NCBI GenBank assembly: GCA_948470475.1
Contig: OX419338.1
Span: forward strand, 6,421,205-6,485,204
Direction: 5' to 3'
Length of the DNA: 64,000 bases
Source of the DNA: Galaxea fascicularis
Taxonomy: Eukaryota; Cnidaria; Anthozoa; Scleractinia; Euphylliidae
The notes under the pieces are model-generated. The model was not told where the DNA came from. It searched no databases and saw nothing but the letters and a program-made list of their open reading frames with translations. Positions 11,582-26,100 of this stretch are shown here, in pieces. A program made the translations under genes and the position numbers. The stretch's first letter is position 1; each line of letters starts with the position of its first letter.

Positions 11582-13088
11582 CTAAATCTTATCTAGTTAG
11601 CACTAAGCTTTAACATTTCAAACAGACAGAAAAAAAAAACAGTGGCACACTTTATATTCATCGCGATAGTCAAGACACCCAGGTGCCGGGATAATTGAAA
11701 ATGAAACAATTGACAGCGTACAAATTTTGTGTCATTTCAGGGAATGTACAATCTGGGATCCAAGTGCTATGTAAATTTGAACTCATAAAAGGAAACTGAA
11801 CACATTTTATGAGGTTGATGAACAATTTTCATCGGGTAAAATGTCCCTACTTTTCTATTTCGTATAACTCAAAGGCACGACGCGCTAGCTAATCTCGTGC
11901 TGGTGATAACAATTGACAAGAACTATAAATATGAAACCCACTCTTCAGTTTACTTTTTGATGGTCGTTTACAAAACACATGGAGAGTACGCCGATCTCAT
12001 GAGGGAGAATTCTTAAATAGTTAACAATTACATTGATTAAAAGTTGTTTTCGAGCAAGTTTTCAATTAAATGTTGTGACAACAAAACCAAAGTAATTACT
12101 CTGAGCAACAACAATGGGTGCAAACAACGCAGCGAACCAATCAGAATTCGAAGTAATTACAATCAAGCAGCCAGGGACAAGCGCACGAAATTGCGTGCGA
12201 GGAAGTCACGATTGGGTTTGGATTGGCTTCTCATTGGTTGATAGAGTTGCGTGAGTTTTGCTAACCAATTACTACGATTTTCATAATTCTGCGGAAACGC
12301 ACCTTCAAGCGCCAACCACCAAACCGCGTTACTGGACCACTTAACATCCGAGGCCAAGTCGAACCATGCCGATTACTGAGCCGAAACCACCTCATTTCTG
12401 CGAGGAACAGATCCAACAACGCCTGGCGGGCGGAGTTATCTTCGGGAACTCTACGAGCGCTGTTCGCCAGGTGAAATTCCGCAGAATTATCAAAATCGCA
12501 GAAACAAGCGATGCAATGCAAAGCCAAAACAAACAAGAATTACTTTCGATACTAAAGTGAAACCCATCCCACTACTGTTCAGTTAATCCGACGTAATCTG
12601 GACTGGTCCTTTCACAATATAAAAATAAAGAAGGCAGCCCAAGAAATTCTGACAAAATAAATAGCAATTGGGAAGAAGAGGAATCGCATCCAGTTGAAGT
12701 CAATGATGTACACGAGGTTCCGAAGTCTTTATTTTAACCATTAGCAATTTAATTACTTTATTAGCAACTACAAATTTGGCTAATTTTCAAATGGATCTAT
12801 TCTTCTTTCAAGGAAGCAATAGAAAGCGAGAAATCATTTCTGGCGTTGCCTTTATCGACAAGGCTTTACAGACCGAAAGTTCAAACTGGTTCAAGCAAAA
12901 GAAATGCTAAAAGCAATTGCATCTGTACACTCTAATTTAGCTGTCTACTGAAAAAAATTCAGTTTTGTCTAGGAATTGTCAAAACGTTACTCTTGGCCAA
13001 TTATATGTATCGTTCAAGGTATTGTTACTGGCGGAGACTAACCATTTTAATGGGAGAACAGCATCTCGTACAAAACTGAATACTTAAA
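11582..13088. other. Intergenic region between copy 3 and the 3' end of the VPS13 gene
   Basis: This stretch holds the upstream region of copy 3 and the 3' flank of the large minus-strand gene. CCAAT-like sequences cluster at about 12130-12240 (CCAATCAGA, GATTGG, CATTGG) beside the inverted repeat at 12275-12498. No gene is recognised. The short frames at 12163-12560 on both strands follow the inverted repeat. Confidence 0.5.
12275..12498. repeat. Inverted repeat, 22-bp arms around a 180-bp spacer
   Basis: The left arm CGATTTTCATAATTCTGCGG at 12275 is matched by TTCCGCAGAATTATCAAAAT at 12477 on the same strand as its reverse complement, with one mismatch over 22 bp. It looks like a small terminal-inverted-repeat element. 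The overlapping short frames on both strands contain echoing NSA-type peptides that simply reflect these arms. Confidence 0.6.
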
Positions 13089-13094
13089 TTTATT
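13089..13094 (-). terminator. Candidate polyadenylation signal of the VPS13 gene
   Basis: The minus strand reads AATAAA about 265 bp past the stop codon at 13358-13360. It is a plausible 3' UTR length, but AATAAA is common in AT-rich DNA and another lies near 12727. Transcript ends would decide. Confidence 0.35.
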
Positions 13095-13357
13095 CGTATA
13101 ATTGCATAATTCAATTAAACAATAATCTTTAAACTAAAACTATTTGTTGATACAAAATATCTCTAGAATTTCAAAAATATAACATAACTATTTACCTTAA
13201 AATGTTCTATGATGTGCTGGGCTACGCAAAGGTTTTTTTAAATCTCTGAATAATACCAGCAAGGGTCCGATTTTGGAAATTGATTTCAGTACAATTTGAA
13301 AATTGAATACCGTGATCCGGCACTTTAGAGCCCGCGGCCTTTTTCTCAACCCTTCTC

Positions 13358-16300
13358 TCAGCGGTAGTGGCGTATAGCGTTATCAATTTTTGACTTTAGG
13401 GTCTACGGAAAAGAAGAAAAAGCGGTGTATTTTCTCAAGTAGTAACAAAATGAAAACAAAAACATCACAACACTCTCAACACTACATTTACACCACTTTT
13501 TTACGAGGCATATTCGTGACCCGTTCATATACATTGCCGGGTTTAAGGTTGCACCACTGAAAATCATAATGTTGACGGTAAACAAACAAACAACAACAAC
13601 AACAGCATTGGATGAACAAACAAAGCATCACAACAAGACTTAAAACCCATAAATATACATGTCGAATTAAAAATGTTCATCTGATGATTACTTCTAACCA
13701 ACCTCAAGCTCTGCTTCGTCACTGGAAAAAATCTCGTATGTGGTTGATCCTTCATCCTAGGAGAAATGCCATAGCCGAGGTTATTTGTAGAGAGTTAAAT
13801 ACGACTGCTACTAACGATTCCATCAATAAAATCGCTTGCATAAGTTACTTATATTAGGTTTGCTTATCATCACCGATCTCAGTTGAGCAAATTACATAAA
13901 CGACCACTCCTAGTTAATATCAGTTCCTTTCTCCTTCCAAATTTCCTTCATCCTTCCGTTCCTTCTTCCCTTCGTCCCTCTTCTTTTTCTGCGTCCTGCC
14001 TAGGCTCGATTACCAACCGCTGTTTCAGGAAATGAGGCTGCGCTTACCCCCCGCGGACCCGAGAGAACGGCGGAAATCGAGCCTACGTCCTGCCTGCCTT
14101 CCTCGCTGCCTCCTACAGTGCATTTCCTGAATGCCTGCCTAGCCTGTTGTCTGCCCGTCCACCTCCCTACCAAACACAACGGCTTACCCCCCGCAGACCC
14201 GAGAGAACGGCGGAAATCGAGCCTACGTCCTGCCTGCCTTCCTTGCTGCCTCCTACAGTGCATTTCCTGAATGCCTGCCTAGCATGTTGTCTGCCCGCCC
14301 ACCTCCCTACCAAACACAACGGCCCAAGTATAGTCAATAATTGTTTACCTTATCAGATTTTCGCTTGATGACAAGTGCATTTGCCGTAAGACACGGAAAT
14401 CCAGCAATGTTCTCGTACAAACAACTCCATCTGATTTTCCAGCCCAGCCAGAATTTGCTTTGGTTAAGATTGAATATACCCCTGCAAAATAAGAACATTA
14501 GAATATGCGAGAAGTGGCCCTACCTCCATTAATCGGATACCCTGGGTGCCAGAGTTTAATATATTTTTCGTTCGTCAAGGGGAAATTAAGCAGCAAAGCC
14601 AGTTGCACGAATACTGAACCTTATTTCGGCACTGATTCGTCTATCAGATATCAGCTACAAAACCACTCCCTAAGCCAATCGGAGTTGTTGTTTCCGCTGT
14701 AGTGAGAAATACTCGCTCGATTTGAATACAGATAGTTGAAGACATTTCAGTGAGTCATTCATGACGCCACCGCAGGTCACATATGTTGTGATCACAGTAT
14801 CGAGTTTAAAAAAGCACATGGTTTCGGTTCAAGTTCAGTGTGTTTTATTTCGGAACAGAGTTTTGTGTTTATTAGCGGAACAAGGCACGAAAAACTTGTA
14901 TAAAGTATCGATCAGTCTTTATTAAGCTTTCTCGTTCGTTGTTTATTCGGTTTTCTATTTCGCTCTATTCAGTGGATTTATGTATTTTGATTTCAGCGAA
15001 TCGCTTCTTCATGTATTGAATAAACTTCAAGTTCAGCGCATCTCAAAATTTCTCCTTGTTGCCGCTGTTTTGTAGTGAACATTGGGTTCCTACAATTTCA
15101 GCTGAAGAACCAATCTGCAGGCTAGGACAAATTCTGTCCCAATGAGATGATATGGAAATTAATTTCTGGGTTCCTGCGACAAGAGGCCAGTCTCTCGCCT
15201 TCTATTTTGGATTGGTAACCGGTAAAATTAATAAAACGTCAGCTCGCTATGAAGAGAAGGAATAGAGGTAACTAACTCAATCATAGCACACACAACGTCG
15301 ATATATCTGAAGATGATTTATTCAAGAAGACTAAGTTCTTTGGTAATTTTGTTATTTCACTGATCTTGGCATCCTATTATATCAATTATTCCATAGCTTA
15401 CTGATCAAAGTCCAGCGTCAACATTGACATTAAAATGAAAAGTATCAATTTTTAGTTGACTGTATGGCGTTCTGAAAGCAACAGCAGCTTTGGGCGGGAT
15501 GTAGAAAAGCCAACTGAAATGGCGATAATTACACAATCAAAATGTCATTTCCAAATAAATTCATCATTGGAATGTACGTTAAAAGCTTGGAATCAATTGA
15601 TTGTGAAACTTTTCCTTTACCTCTCAGTAAGGACAACTACAAAACTGGTCTGTTCATCAGTGACAGTCATATGATCCACATAAACCTCGTCACCTTGATC
15701 CAAACTCTGTGAAAGTGAAAACTTGCCAGTTAATTTTATCTGTGGGATAAGGGAACAGTAAGATATGGTTGCCATAGTCACAGGATTTTGAAATTTCCTG
15801 ACTTTTCCCTTACAAACGTAAAATTTCCCTGACAAACTAAATTTTAAAAAATTCACAAATTAGTCCTGGTAATGGCCTCAAACCTCCCATCACAGAATGC
15901 GACCTGTCAACATCAGTTGACAGCTCGCATTCTTGTTTACAGAAAAACATCGCTGAGTTGCCAATAAATAAATTAGTCCCCTTAAAATTTTCACTTTTCC
16001 CTGATTTCTCTCAAAGACTTAAATTTTCCCTGTCTCGGAGTGAAATTCCCTGACGTTTCCCTGACCTTGAAGAATTCTTTTTCCTCTGGCCATTTCCTGG
16101 CCTATGGCAACCATGTAAGAAGTTCAACCACTATGTGTTATCACCAGTGCAGGAGAAAGTTCCATTATAGAGAAGTGAAAAAGAATTCTTCGAAATCTTC
16201 GGATATAATACTCTATAACAAAGTCTCTCCGAAAATTCATATCTAACTCGGAATTTCAAGTTCATAAACGCGCCACCAGAGTTCCAGACAAATAGTGGAA

Positions 16301-16926
16301 TTCTATCTGCATATTTTCTCATATACTTCGAACGGAGTTTGTTATATAACAACGATTTCCCTGATGATTGTCGCCTCCATCGATTTACAAGTACAGTGGA
16401 ATCCCGATAATACGGTCACCAACGGGCCATGAAAATCTGACCGTATTAACGAGGCGGCCGCATTAACGGGGTTTTGTTAAAGAAAATTTATGGGCGTTTC
16501 GCTGGGACAAAACTGAAAAAGTGACTGTAATAGCGAGAGGACCGTAAGGCGGGGTTCCACCGTAGTTTTCAGGAGATGCTGTACCTTTTTTCTCGAATTT
16601 GGGATTACTGCTTATTGTCTCTTTAACAGGAACAAACTAGAAAAGGTTTTAACAATAACTACCTTACGAAAAACAATCTCACCTTCAGGATGCCATTTCC
16701 TTTAGCATCATGTTCAGAAAACGGCTTGAGTGGCTTCACATAAGAAAAACAGATAAAATTAATGCGCTAATTTTTTCAAACTGTCAAAGAAAACAAGTTC
16801 CTCTACTAGAAGAAAAAACCTTTAAACGAAAAATATGATAAATTATCTGCGTTTACCATATTTGGTGCTATAAAGCGTGGAAGCCTCATCCGACATGCTA
16901 TGTCCTCGCCATTGAATTCCGCTGAC
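13358..16926 (-). CDS. VPS13: VPS13 exons 67-72: PH-like domain and C-terminus
   Basis: Exons, 5' to 3': 16857-16926, 16683-16733, 15621-15706, 14349-14481, 13703-13756, 13358-13402. They read [36 protein letters not shown], a block with [20 protein letters not shown], a block with [38 protein letters not shown] and [18 protein letters not shown]. The order matches the VPS13A/C C-terminus: the RPPRF-type lead-in, beta strands of the PH-like domain (I/T-D...ML-IT-R; CEW-like strand), then a closing helix. All phases match exactly. The PH-like domain helps target VPS13 proteins to lipid droplets, mitochondria or endosomes, depending on the paralog. The last two exons are only 18 and 14 codons and are easily missed by gene finders. 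The intron at 15707-16682 holds two MITEs. Confidence 0.88.
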
Positions 16927-19900
16927 CTACAACAAAAAACAAACCGCAAAAAAAGGTTGTAACACTTACCACATTTAAGTCGAATCGAATCTCAACAATT
17001 TTAGTGACAACTTCGTTCCCGCCGTTTCTTACACACATCCAATAACCCTATCTCATCATGCATGCATGTTACCACAGGGACACCAACAAACACTACAAAG
17101 GTCATCCATTGAATACACAAGGGAAGACCTTGGTGTCGCCTGCTTTGCAATGGACAAAAAAAAGGTTTAGGGTATCAACTACATATACATTTTTTGACCG
17201 CCATTTTAAAGACCAAAACACAGCCTTTTTACGAACCCAAACTACCATAACTAAGCAGTTAGGGCGGTGGAAATGATTTTCATTGCACTCACGTGTAGGG
17301 CCCACTCTAGAGGCTATATAAACTGGAGTTCTTTCACGAGTTCAACTATAAGGCTAATAAAGCTTACTCGTCTGGCGTCAAAATTTTTATTAACCAACCG
17401 AGCTTCCCATGGAACAAGGAGCATGTTACAACTTAGTGCCATTCACTTAGTGTGATTAACACGGCCCAAAGTGCACATTTAATGCTTTTAAGGATAATAT
17501 ACATAGGTTTCTTTCCAAACTGCAGCTTACCTTCTCACGCCATCAAGAGTAAAGCTGACCATATCAATCACACCTCCGGCCGGATGGGTGAGCAGTCCAA
17601 GCAGACCTTTTCCGATTCCCTTGAAGAAGCCTTCCACCCCCTCGGAACGAGCGCCTTATGGTCACAAAACAAAACAGGTCTGTTAGCAAATGTGGAGGCT
17701 GCTTGGCTTGTAGCAGTCGTGCGATAGTTTCAACCGATCAAAGATTGCAGCCACTAACAGTAGCGTGAAGTTAAGATTCAAATTCACCCCAATTAGCGGT
17801 CACGTTAAGGAATTTGCAATAACAAGGGCACGTAGTAGGAAGATACATGGTATATAAGGCCTTAACTAATAATGATATGCTAAGGCATGTTGAGAACAAT
17901 ATTTAGAAAACTATAACCATCGACAAGCACGGGCTCAACGAAAAACAAAATTCCTTGCTACCTTTAAAGTGAGCATATTCTGGCCTAATCGTTACGTGTA
18001 ACTATAAAAAAAAAAACAACGCAGGGCCCGGTTGTTCGAAAGACGATTATCTTAATCCAGGATTAACGTAAACTTTGGTAGCAGTTCTCAACTATTGGAT
18101 GAAAGTTGTTTTTGCTGCTTTTTGTTTTTTTTAGGACTGACTTCCCCTCATCTAAACTTTTGCAGAATATCAGCATTGAAAAAAACAAAAGGGATAGAGA
18201 AATCATCTTCTTGGTTAATTGATCTTGAATTAACGTTAATCGGCTTTCGAACAACTGGGCCCAGGTTTATAGCCCAACCCAATGCACCATTTTGCTAAGG
18301 ATCAGTTCCGAGGCCACGTACGTCACTGTGTTAGCGCTGAATATGAAAAACACTACCGGTTACTTTGTCGAATTGATAAGCAAAAATAAGAGTTTCCATT
18401 GCGTACCTTCCACGGGTTTCATTACGACACCGGATACTCCGAAGAAAAGACCCTGAAAGAACGACAATGACATACATGGGTGTGGTTTCTCTTCTGCTAA
18501 AACAAACTTTTTCCACTTCGCCAAGGAAACAGTCACCATTAACAACTCACCATTAAGAGACTCTTTCCTCCCATAACCAGTCCCTGACCGATACCATGAG
18601 GCTCTCTGTGCATGCGCAAACGCCTCCGCTGGTTAGAGGAAAAATATACTGTAAGTCTCAAGTTCAAGTTTCAAGTTTCAAGTTTATTAAGTCTTCCAAA
18701 AAATTAGTTACAGTCTAGTGTAGACAAGAGAAAGATCAGAGATAATTCTGTATTAGTGTTAGCAGGGCACTCACCATCTGAAAATTTGAGTCGAAGGTAA
18801 GTGTGGCCATTGCCTGTCCTAAGGAACCGGTTATTCTAGAGAATGCTCCTGCAGTACCGCCTTTTGAAACAACGAAAAAATGAAATGTTAACGTGGTGTC
18901 TGAAATTAGATAACGTTGTTGTTCATCATTTGAACAGTGGAAAAAAAAACAAGAAGGAAATGCATCGACCAGACGGCTTGGAAGACGATACTGATAACAC
19001 CAAAGGGTATTATTAACCTATTCCATGAACCAGGAAGTTAAATATCTGACTTGCCTATCACGTGACCCAGCAGGCTCTTCACACCCCGGGCAACTCCTTC
19101 AGCAAACTCCCCAGGCCCAGCAATGATACCCTGAAAGGAGAAAGAATGATGGCAAGTTTTTAAGGTGACTTAATTTATACAAAACATTCAAGACATTATT
19201 ACTAAAAACCCAACACGACCAAACTCGACAAACGCATCCCTGCTAAACTGCTGAGGCAAGTTAATGCTATTTCTTAGGCTTTTTGGAGCTTTTCGTGCAT
19301 GACCACGCTCAGTAGTGTACTCTGTTCTCTAACAATAAAAATAAAAGCTAAAGAAGGAATAAAAATATAAGAAGTATTTTCAATTTCGTTCTGGGTGGCA
19401 TGCGATATTTGATTTGTAAGCGATGTTAGTCACTGCTAATCCGTTAATAAGAACACACAGTTTTATTGACATTGCCTCGTAATTTCCTAATTTCACGGTC
19501 GGAAATAGATCACAGGGGCATGCTTTAAGCTTCACCTGGTAAGGCTCGTAGAAGAAGTCCTTAACTCCTTCTCCAATCCCATGAATCAATCCGTACGGGT
19601 TGCCAAGTACGTCGAGACCCAAAACAAGGACATAGACTTGGCGAATACCCTGCAAGAAAAGACAGACAAGGCCGCAATCAATACCAAATGTGAGGAAAGT
19701 GCAAATACAGGCTTTAAAGGACACGTAAATTTGAATAACCGGAAATATGTACCTGCAATTTTAACGTTACCTGCATAGTGTAATGCCGCCTAATCTGAGC
19801 AACAAGATTCTCTTGATTCAAAAATACACTGACCCGTTCAAAGTACGCAAGTCTACATCAAGAAAGGAAAGACAAAAGGGATCAAAAAAGCGAGCCATCT

Positions 19901-22900
19901 CGAAGTTTTACGATCTACACCAAGTCTTTCGATAACATTCCTATGTTTTGCAACCGACGCAGTTTAAAACTCATTGTGCATGTTTACTAACTGATCATTA
20001 CTTTATAGCCAACTGCTTCATGAAATTGAGTCGTTAGTTTAACTTTATAATCACATTTTCCAATACCTAACTAAAAATAAAGAATCTTAATTTCTATTTT
20101 GCGTGGCAATTAAGTCAGTGTTTTATCTAGTCTCTGCAGAAAAGAAGAAAATACTCGTTTAAAGACTTTTTTTGCTCTTTATGTAACGGGGGCGCCAATT
20201 TTAATTTAATTTAATTTGGCGATGAAATAAATATAACAGAAATCCGAAAAATCTTAGGAACAATTCCGACCAGTTGATAAAACGTTACTTTAGTTCAGCA
20301 TCATTGATATCTGTAAGTGTCGCTCCGACAGAATCGATAAAGAAGTCCCACACATCCTGAGCAAAGGCGTGTTCCTCGTCTTCTTCGTCGAAAGAGGAGG
20401 CCAGCGAAAAACTGAGATTAATCTAGAATGACAGCAAGTTTTCTGATTAATAACCTACCTCACTAAAATTGTGAATACAGTAAGAGCACCAGGAATAACT
20501 TAAATCAAAATCTAAACAAAAGGGAATAGAGTTTACAAAATAAAATATGATGGATATAACGTGACGAAGTATTCCGTGTTGTTAATACAACTATTGCAAT
20601 CCTATCAAGAGACTAGAAAAGAAAAAAATGACATACCTTGAACGGAGACAAATGAAAGTATTCAAGGAAAACCCTCTGCGTCTCCAGTGCAGCCTGTATT
20701 TAAAACAATCAAATGAAACGTCTTTCTGAGGTGAATATCCCGATATGGTGCGAGAGAAACTAATGTCATATCTTAAGATGAAAACAGATGAAAAAGTCAA
20801 CGGGAGGAAGAAGATTGTGGTTGTGTTGGCAAATTAGAAAAGAACGGAAGGAAATTAAAGACTTAAACAATTCCGACTTGTTCGGGATTCCAAAGCTATC
20901 CCGCGATCTCTGCGGCACCAACACAGTGATGCGCCAACTGAACAGTTGGGCCGACTCAGAGGTAGTGATGATGGTCCTTCATCTATTAAGGACGTTCGCG
21001 CCAATTGTTCATGCGCATCCCCACTGCGCACGAAATCCACGTCGCAAGGTCATGCCACGAAAGCCATCGAGCGCGTGCGCTGAGGAAGAAAGCTAAGCAA
21101 GTAAAAGGATGGTAGCTGTTGCGTTCCCTTCGCCTTCAGTTTACTCTCTTAAATGGTCGGTGACCCTGCTTTTCTTTCCAGAAAAAAGATTTTATTTACA
21201 ATTATCTCCACATTGTCCAAAAATGAACAAAAAAAAACAATGTGGGAAGTTAAAAAAATTCAAGATTTCTGCCCACGAGACATCGAATCCTGCCATCTTG
21301 CGGCTGAGAGGCGCGTGAAACTATGGTCGCTAAACGCTAACTTGTTCTTTAAGGAACTTCACCAGTTGACTAAATTCACTTAATAGGTCCACTTAAACAA
21401 TATTTGGCAGAGAACATTTCAGTTAAAAGACCTTATTGCATTATTTTGGGTTTACAGACACTGTGGCCTTATTCGCTAACGAAGCCCGATTTTTTCAGAT
21501 TAAGGGTGTTCTTCTGGGCACGTTCTCTCCAAAACGAAGTCGGTGACTCCCCATTTTTTTTTTTACATTTCTGACATAACTAACTCATCATCTTACAGTG
21601 ATAAAAGTCTCAGAAAAAATCAATGTTGGAAAATTTTCACGCGAACTTCCTTAGATTAACAAGTATGTTATGTCACATATTTCACTTTCATTTATTCACC
21701 TTGTACAGCGTTATTATTTAGCAAATAGACTCCATATGGCAGCGCGTATGTGCTCTGATAACACACGAATGAAGCCGAAGTACACAGGTATGCACTGCAA
21801 AATGGATCAATTTGTTTTATACATTGTTTTTTTATTTTACTTTTTTGGTTTATGACGTCATTCGTGTGTCCAAACTTAAATCACAAACTCCTTTAGACCA
21901 ATCAAAATTGCGGATTACACGGCATGCATTGTATAAAAACTCATAAGATCCAGCAGACACGATAACAGTAAGACATACTTTTACGGCCTCTGTTTCTCTC
22001 AGTGGCACGGCGACTCTTTTCAGATCTTCTTCGAAAAAGCTTTCCTGATGTGGAAACCAAACATTTGAGTGTATCAGTTCATGAAAATATCACATTTCCA
22101 CCAAATGCACTAAAACGGTCCTAGCAAAACAACTGGTCATAAAGAACAATAAAATGAGAGACTTCGAAAAAGTGCAGAACACAGCACATTTTGACGCTGG
22201 ATGATTTAGAGACTCTTTTCAGATTGTGAAAGGTCACAACCGATAATTTAGCTATTCAACGGCAAAACGTTCTGGAACTGCATTCACCTCCAGTATGAAA
22301 TAACCTCACAGTTTACACTGTAAGTCTTAAAAGCGAGACCAAAGCAATACAGCAATACCTCCTCCAGAAGTTCTTTCTGCTGACTGAAAAGACCAGCCAT
22401 GGAGATAATAAAGCCTTTGTCAACTTTAACATTCATTTCCTGCACTAACGCCTTGGCGTACCTACACGGACCAATACAACAAAGCACTTTTAGATCTCAA
22501 AACTCGTTTTACTTGTTTTATTACTGAGATAAATAATCGCAATGACTGTCCAACACATCCGTCAATATCCGGGTTACGGTGGGTGACAACTGCTACAAGG
22601 CCTGTTTCAGGAGAAAAACAATTCTTCCGGGAATCTGGGGATTTTGCCGGTAATCGGGAGACTCGGGAATTGTTGTCGCAAATGTGGCATAGTTCAGGGA
22701 TATTGCAGAAAACATCAGGACATTGAACAAAATTTGTATTTCGATCAGTTAAACATCGGGAGGATCTTCGGCCAAAACTCCACCGGAGGACGTAAAGTTA
22801 CACATAGTGTTGCTAAAACAGCGTTTGTTTGAGATGTCATCCCCGTCGGGTTACTTTCGCCCAATCGAACCACATTTTGCATTCTGAACCCTCCAAAAAC

Positions 22901-23108
22901 ATAATTTGTAATTCAGTACTTACTTAATATGATGCACGCCCTCTTTTGACACTTGATGATAAATTACTGACATCTCAACGAAAGGCTTGAATCCTGGAAG
23001 TAGAAAGAACCTTCTTCATAATTTTAAATCCATTACAGTTTAGTGTCCCCAAATTAGTAAGGGATTCTTTTATCCCTGGCTAGACGGTTTTGACACCTTA
23101 ATAAAGTT

Positions 23109-23164
<56 letters not shown>

Positions 23165-26100
23165 GTGAACATTAGGCAGACGTGGTAGGAACACTACAAC
23201 AGCTTTGGCTCTTAGCTTCACACTCCCATCCACAGAAAAGCTTGAAGTACTCCCCGGGGAATACGGTGCTCTGTCTGGTGCTCTCACCAACTGAGCTAGT
23301 AACTGGGCAGTTCTTATTTCTTTTCTATACCTAATAGCACAAGACACTATTCGCAGTGCGACAAATTGGACAGATTAGTTAAGAATGGGTGGTTTTTGTG
23401 AGTCAAGGTTGTCATAAGGCGCCGGTAGCTGGCGGATTTCGCCCAGCTGTCAGACCACTTTGCGCAGGCTCCTTTTGGCCTAGAATTTAGGAAATCGCAT
23501 GCATCTATGAGCCATTTTATGCTCATTATAATCTGTAACCACCTACTATAACCCATTCGTCCATCTTCTTAAAATCCCAGTGACAACACTATGTGAAGTC
23601 ATTAAAATTTTAAAACTTAAACCGTGTTGCCCTGTGCATGAATATCAATTGTACCAAGTTTGAATAATCTGGAATGTACATCCTTAAATTTTCAAGGGAA
23701 TTGCCTTTAGCCAAAAATTGTTCTAAGTTGTTGGTTTTATTTTTATATCTACCGTTCCACTCCTTTGTTTCCAAGTGTTATTAATCAATGTAAGCAAACA
23801 TATTTTCTTTCAGTGATAAAAACCAAGAATAGAAGCCCAAAAACGTCTCGAGACACACACGTCAATCAGTCAACGTACCTGACTTCTGAATGACACTGGA
23901 AGGAAGAGGAGAAGGATACAAAGCAACGGGAAACACTGTGCCAAACTGCTGGTTATCAATCTGAAAATACAAAAAACAACCGCATATGCTCATTCAAACG
24001 CTCGCCTCTCTCGTTGACTCAGTTTCTCGCCTGTTACTTAAACTACCACATGAATGATACACAACTTCCCTTATTCCATTCGAAAACTCTTAAATAACAA
24101 TGACCAGAACCAGGTTTCCTGAGCCCGCGAGAATTAGTACCCCTCGGGCACCCTCAGAAAATCATTGTTTTAACGAAAAGCGCTGGTGAATAACCTGGTT
24201 CTGGTCATTGATGTCGACGATCTTTCATTCCATTCTTTGTGAAGATGGAACATTTTATTAACAAGAAGAAATGGGTAGGGTACACCCGCCCCAAGCGTTT
24301 GTGTTTTAACCTCATGCTCGTTACAAGGCAGAAGAGAGTATCACTCTTTCAACCGTCTTATATTATTCTTGTTGGAAGACGCCCTTACTGATCGGCATGA
24401 TGTCCCATACCTGAATTCTATGGATTTTACAGTGTAAACTGTGGTAGTGATCTGAGCGTGTGTAGCTAAACCACAGTGCCGGTTCAAACAGACGGCGAAT
24501 GGCTCCATTGTGAGGGCGCGTCATTCTCATGGAGTTAAAATCAACCTACAAAACAACAATCAATCACTAACTCAGGGGTTCAGTTCATTGAGGTTTTGAG
24601 CAGGAGGGTAATTACTTTTCACTGGTGGGCAAATACTTCTTCATTACAAAACACCATCGTAACGTGCTCTTGGCAGATGATATCAGCCAGTCAATTTGCT
24701 CGGCGCCTGGGCCTTAATGAAACCCTTGCCGACTATAGTAAAATGCCCATATTCCTAACCAAATTGACGGATCGACCGACTAATAATGAACTGGTTGGCT
24801 GACAAGCTGGCTATCTGGTCTGGCTAGAATAAAAGTTAGATGTTCTTAAACACTGTGCGCCGCCATTGATGAGGTCTGTTTCAAGTTGTAAATATTTCGT
24901 GGCAGCTGATATTTTTGGTCGGAACTCAGACGTTGCGGGACTATTGTCCCTAGCTACCTGGCTAGCTGACTAACAGATAAACTGACTGACCAATTAACTG
25001 ATTGACTGATTGAACTGTCTGGCTTGCTGGCTGGCTGGTTGGCCAACTTGCTAGCTGATTGGCCGACACAGCTGATTGAATGTAAAACTGATCGATCAAT
25101 CAATAGCAATTGAACGTTAAGTGAATATTGTACCTCCCTATCATCCAAAGAAATTGTCCGTCCGTCAGCATCATTTCTCCAAGCATCTTCCAACCAAGTT
25201 GACAACACGAAATTCAGCGTTTTCCATCTCCCAGTAGATCCCTCCACCTGCCAGATTGATGATGAGCTATACCACACCAAATAAATAAAACGAAAAATGA
25301 TAAGCTAAGACCTTCTCTACTAAACGATATTTACGTCAAGCTTATGAACTCCAGCTTCCGAACAACTGAATAAGATCAGAAAGACAATAACGAATATACA
25401 CCTGCAATAACTCGTACAGAAGAGGAAAAGGTCTTTAAAGGTTTTTAAGATTGCTAGTTTTCAGGGTATTTAATTGTTATTATCACTGTAGTTATTGTCG
25501 TCACTGTGGTTCTTGAACATTAATTAACTATAATAAGAACATGCGAGGATGCAATATTTGGTGTCACAACTTAAATACAAGCCATTCCTCGTTAATCTCT
25601 TCTGGGGCTGTCCATTATCGACGTGTTCTCCTTGAAACCAAAATTCGATGGCTATATCCACAAAGAACCCGACATACCTGGACAGGGTAATGTAGGCAAC
25701 TTCATCAGGCTTGCTGTTAACCAGAGACAAACCAACGCCACCCAACGACATGAACAGCTCCATATTGATAACTTCAAAGTCACAGCACTGGGGAATGCAA
25801 CATTTGTTCCAAAAACTAAAAGTTTTTACAACTCTAAATAACAACCTAACGCCCCTCTGATTACATTACATTTCATGCAGTCTTACTTTGTTATTTGTAT
25901 TTTAGCAGTCTCTAAGAACGGAAAAATGCATCTTGAAGCTTCATCGTCCTTAAAATGTGTAACCGTGAACAGTGCATTACTTCAAAGGATCGTAACATTT
26001 GATATCAACTGTCCAGTTGAACAACATTTAACACTTAAATGACTGGTCCCGAGGGGAACAGCGGTGAATTTTGTTTCCCGAGAATCTCAATGTTTCCCGA

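Noticed and set aside
20788..21096. 102-codon plus-strand frame inside a VPS13 intron
   Set aside because: There is no recognisable motif. An opposite-strand frame overlaps it, and nothing indicates a promoter or splice sites.
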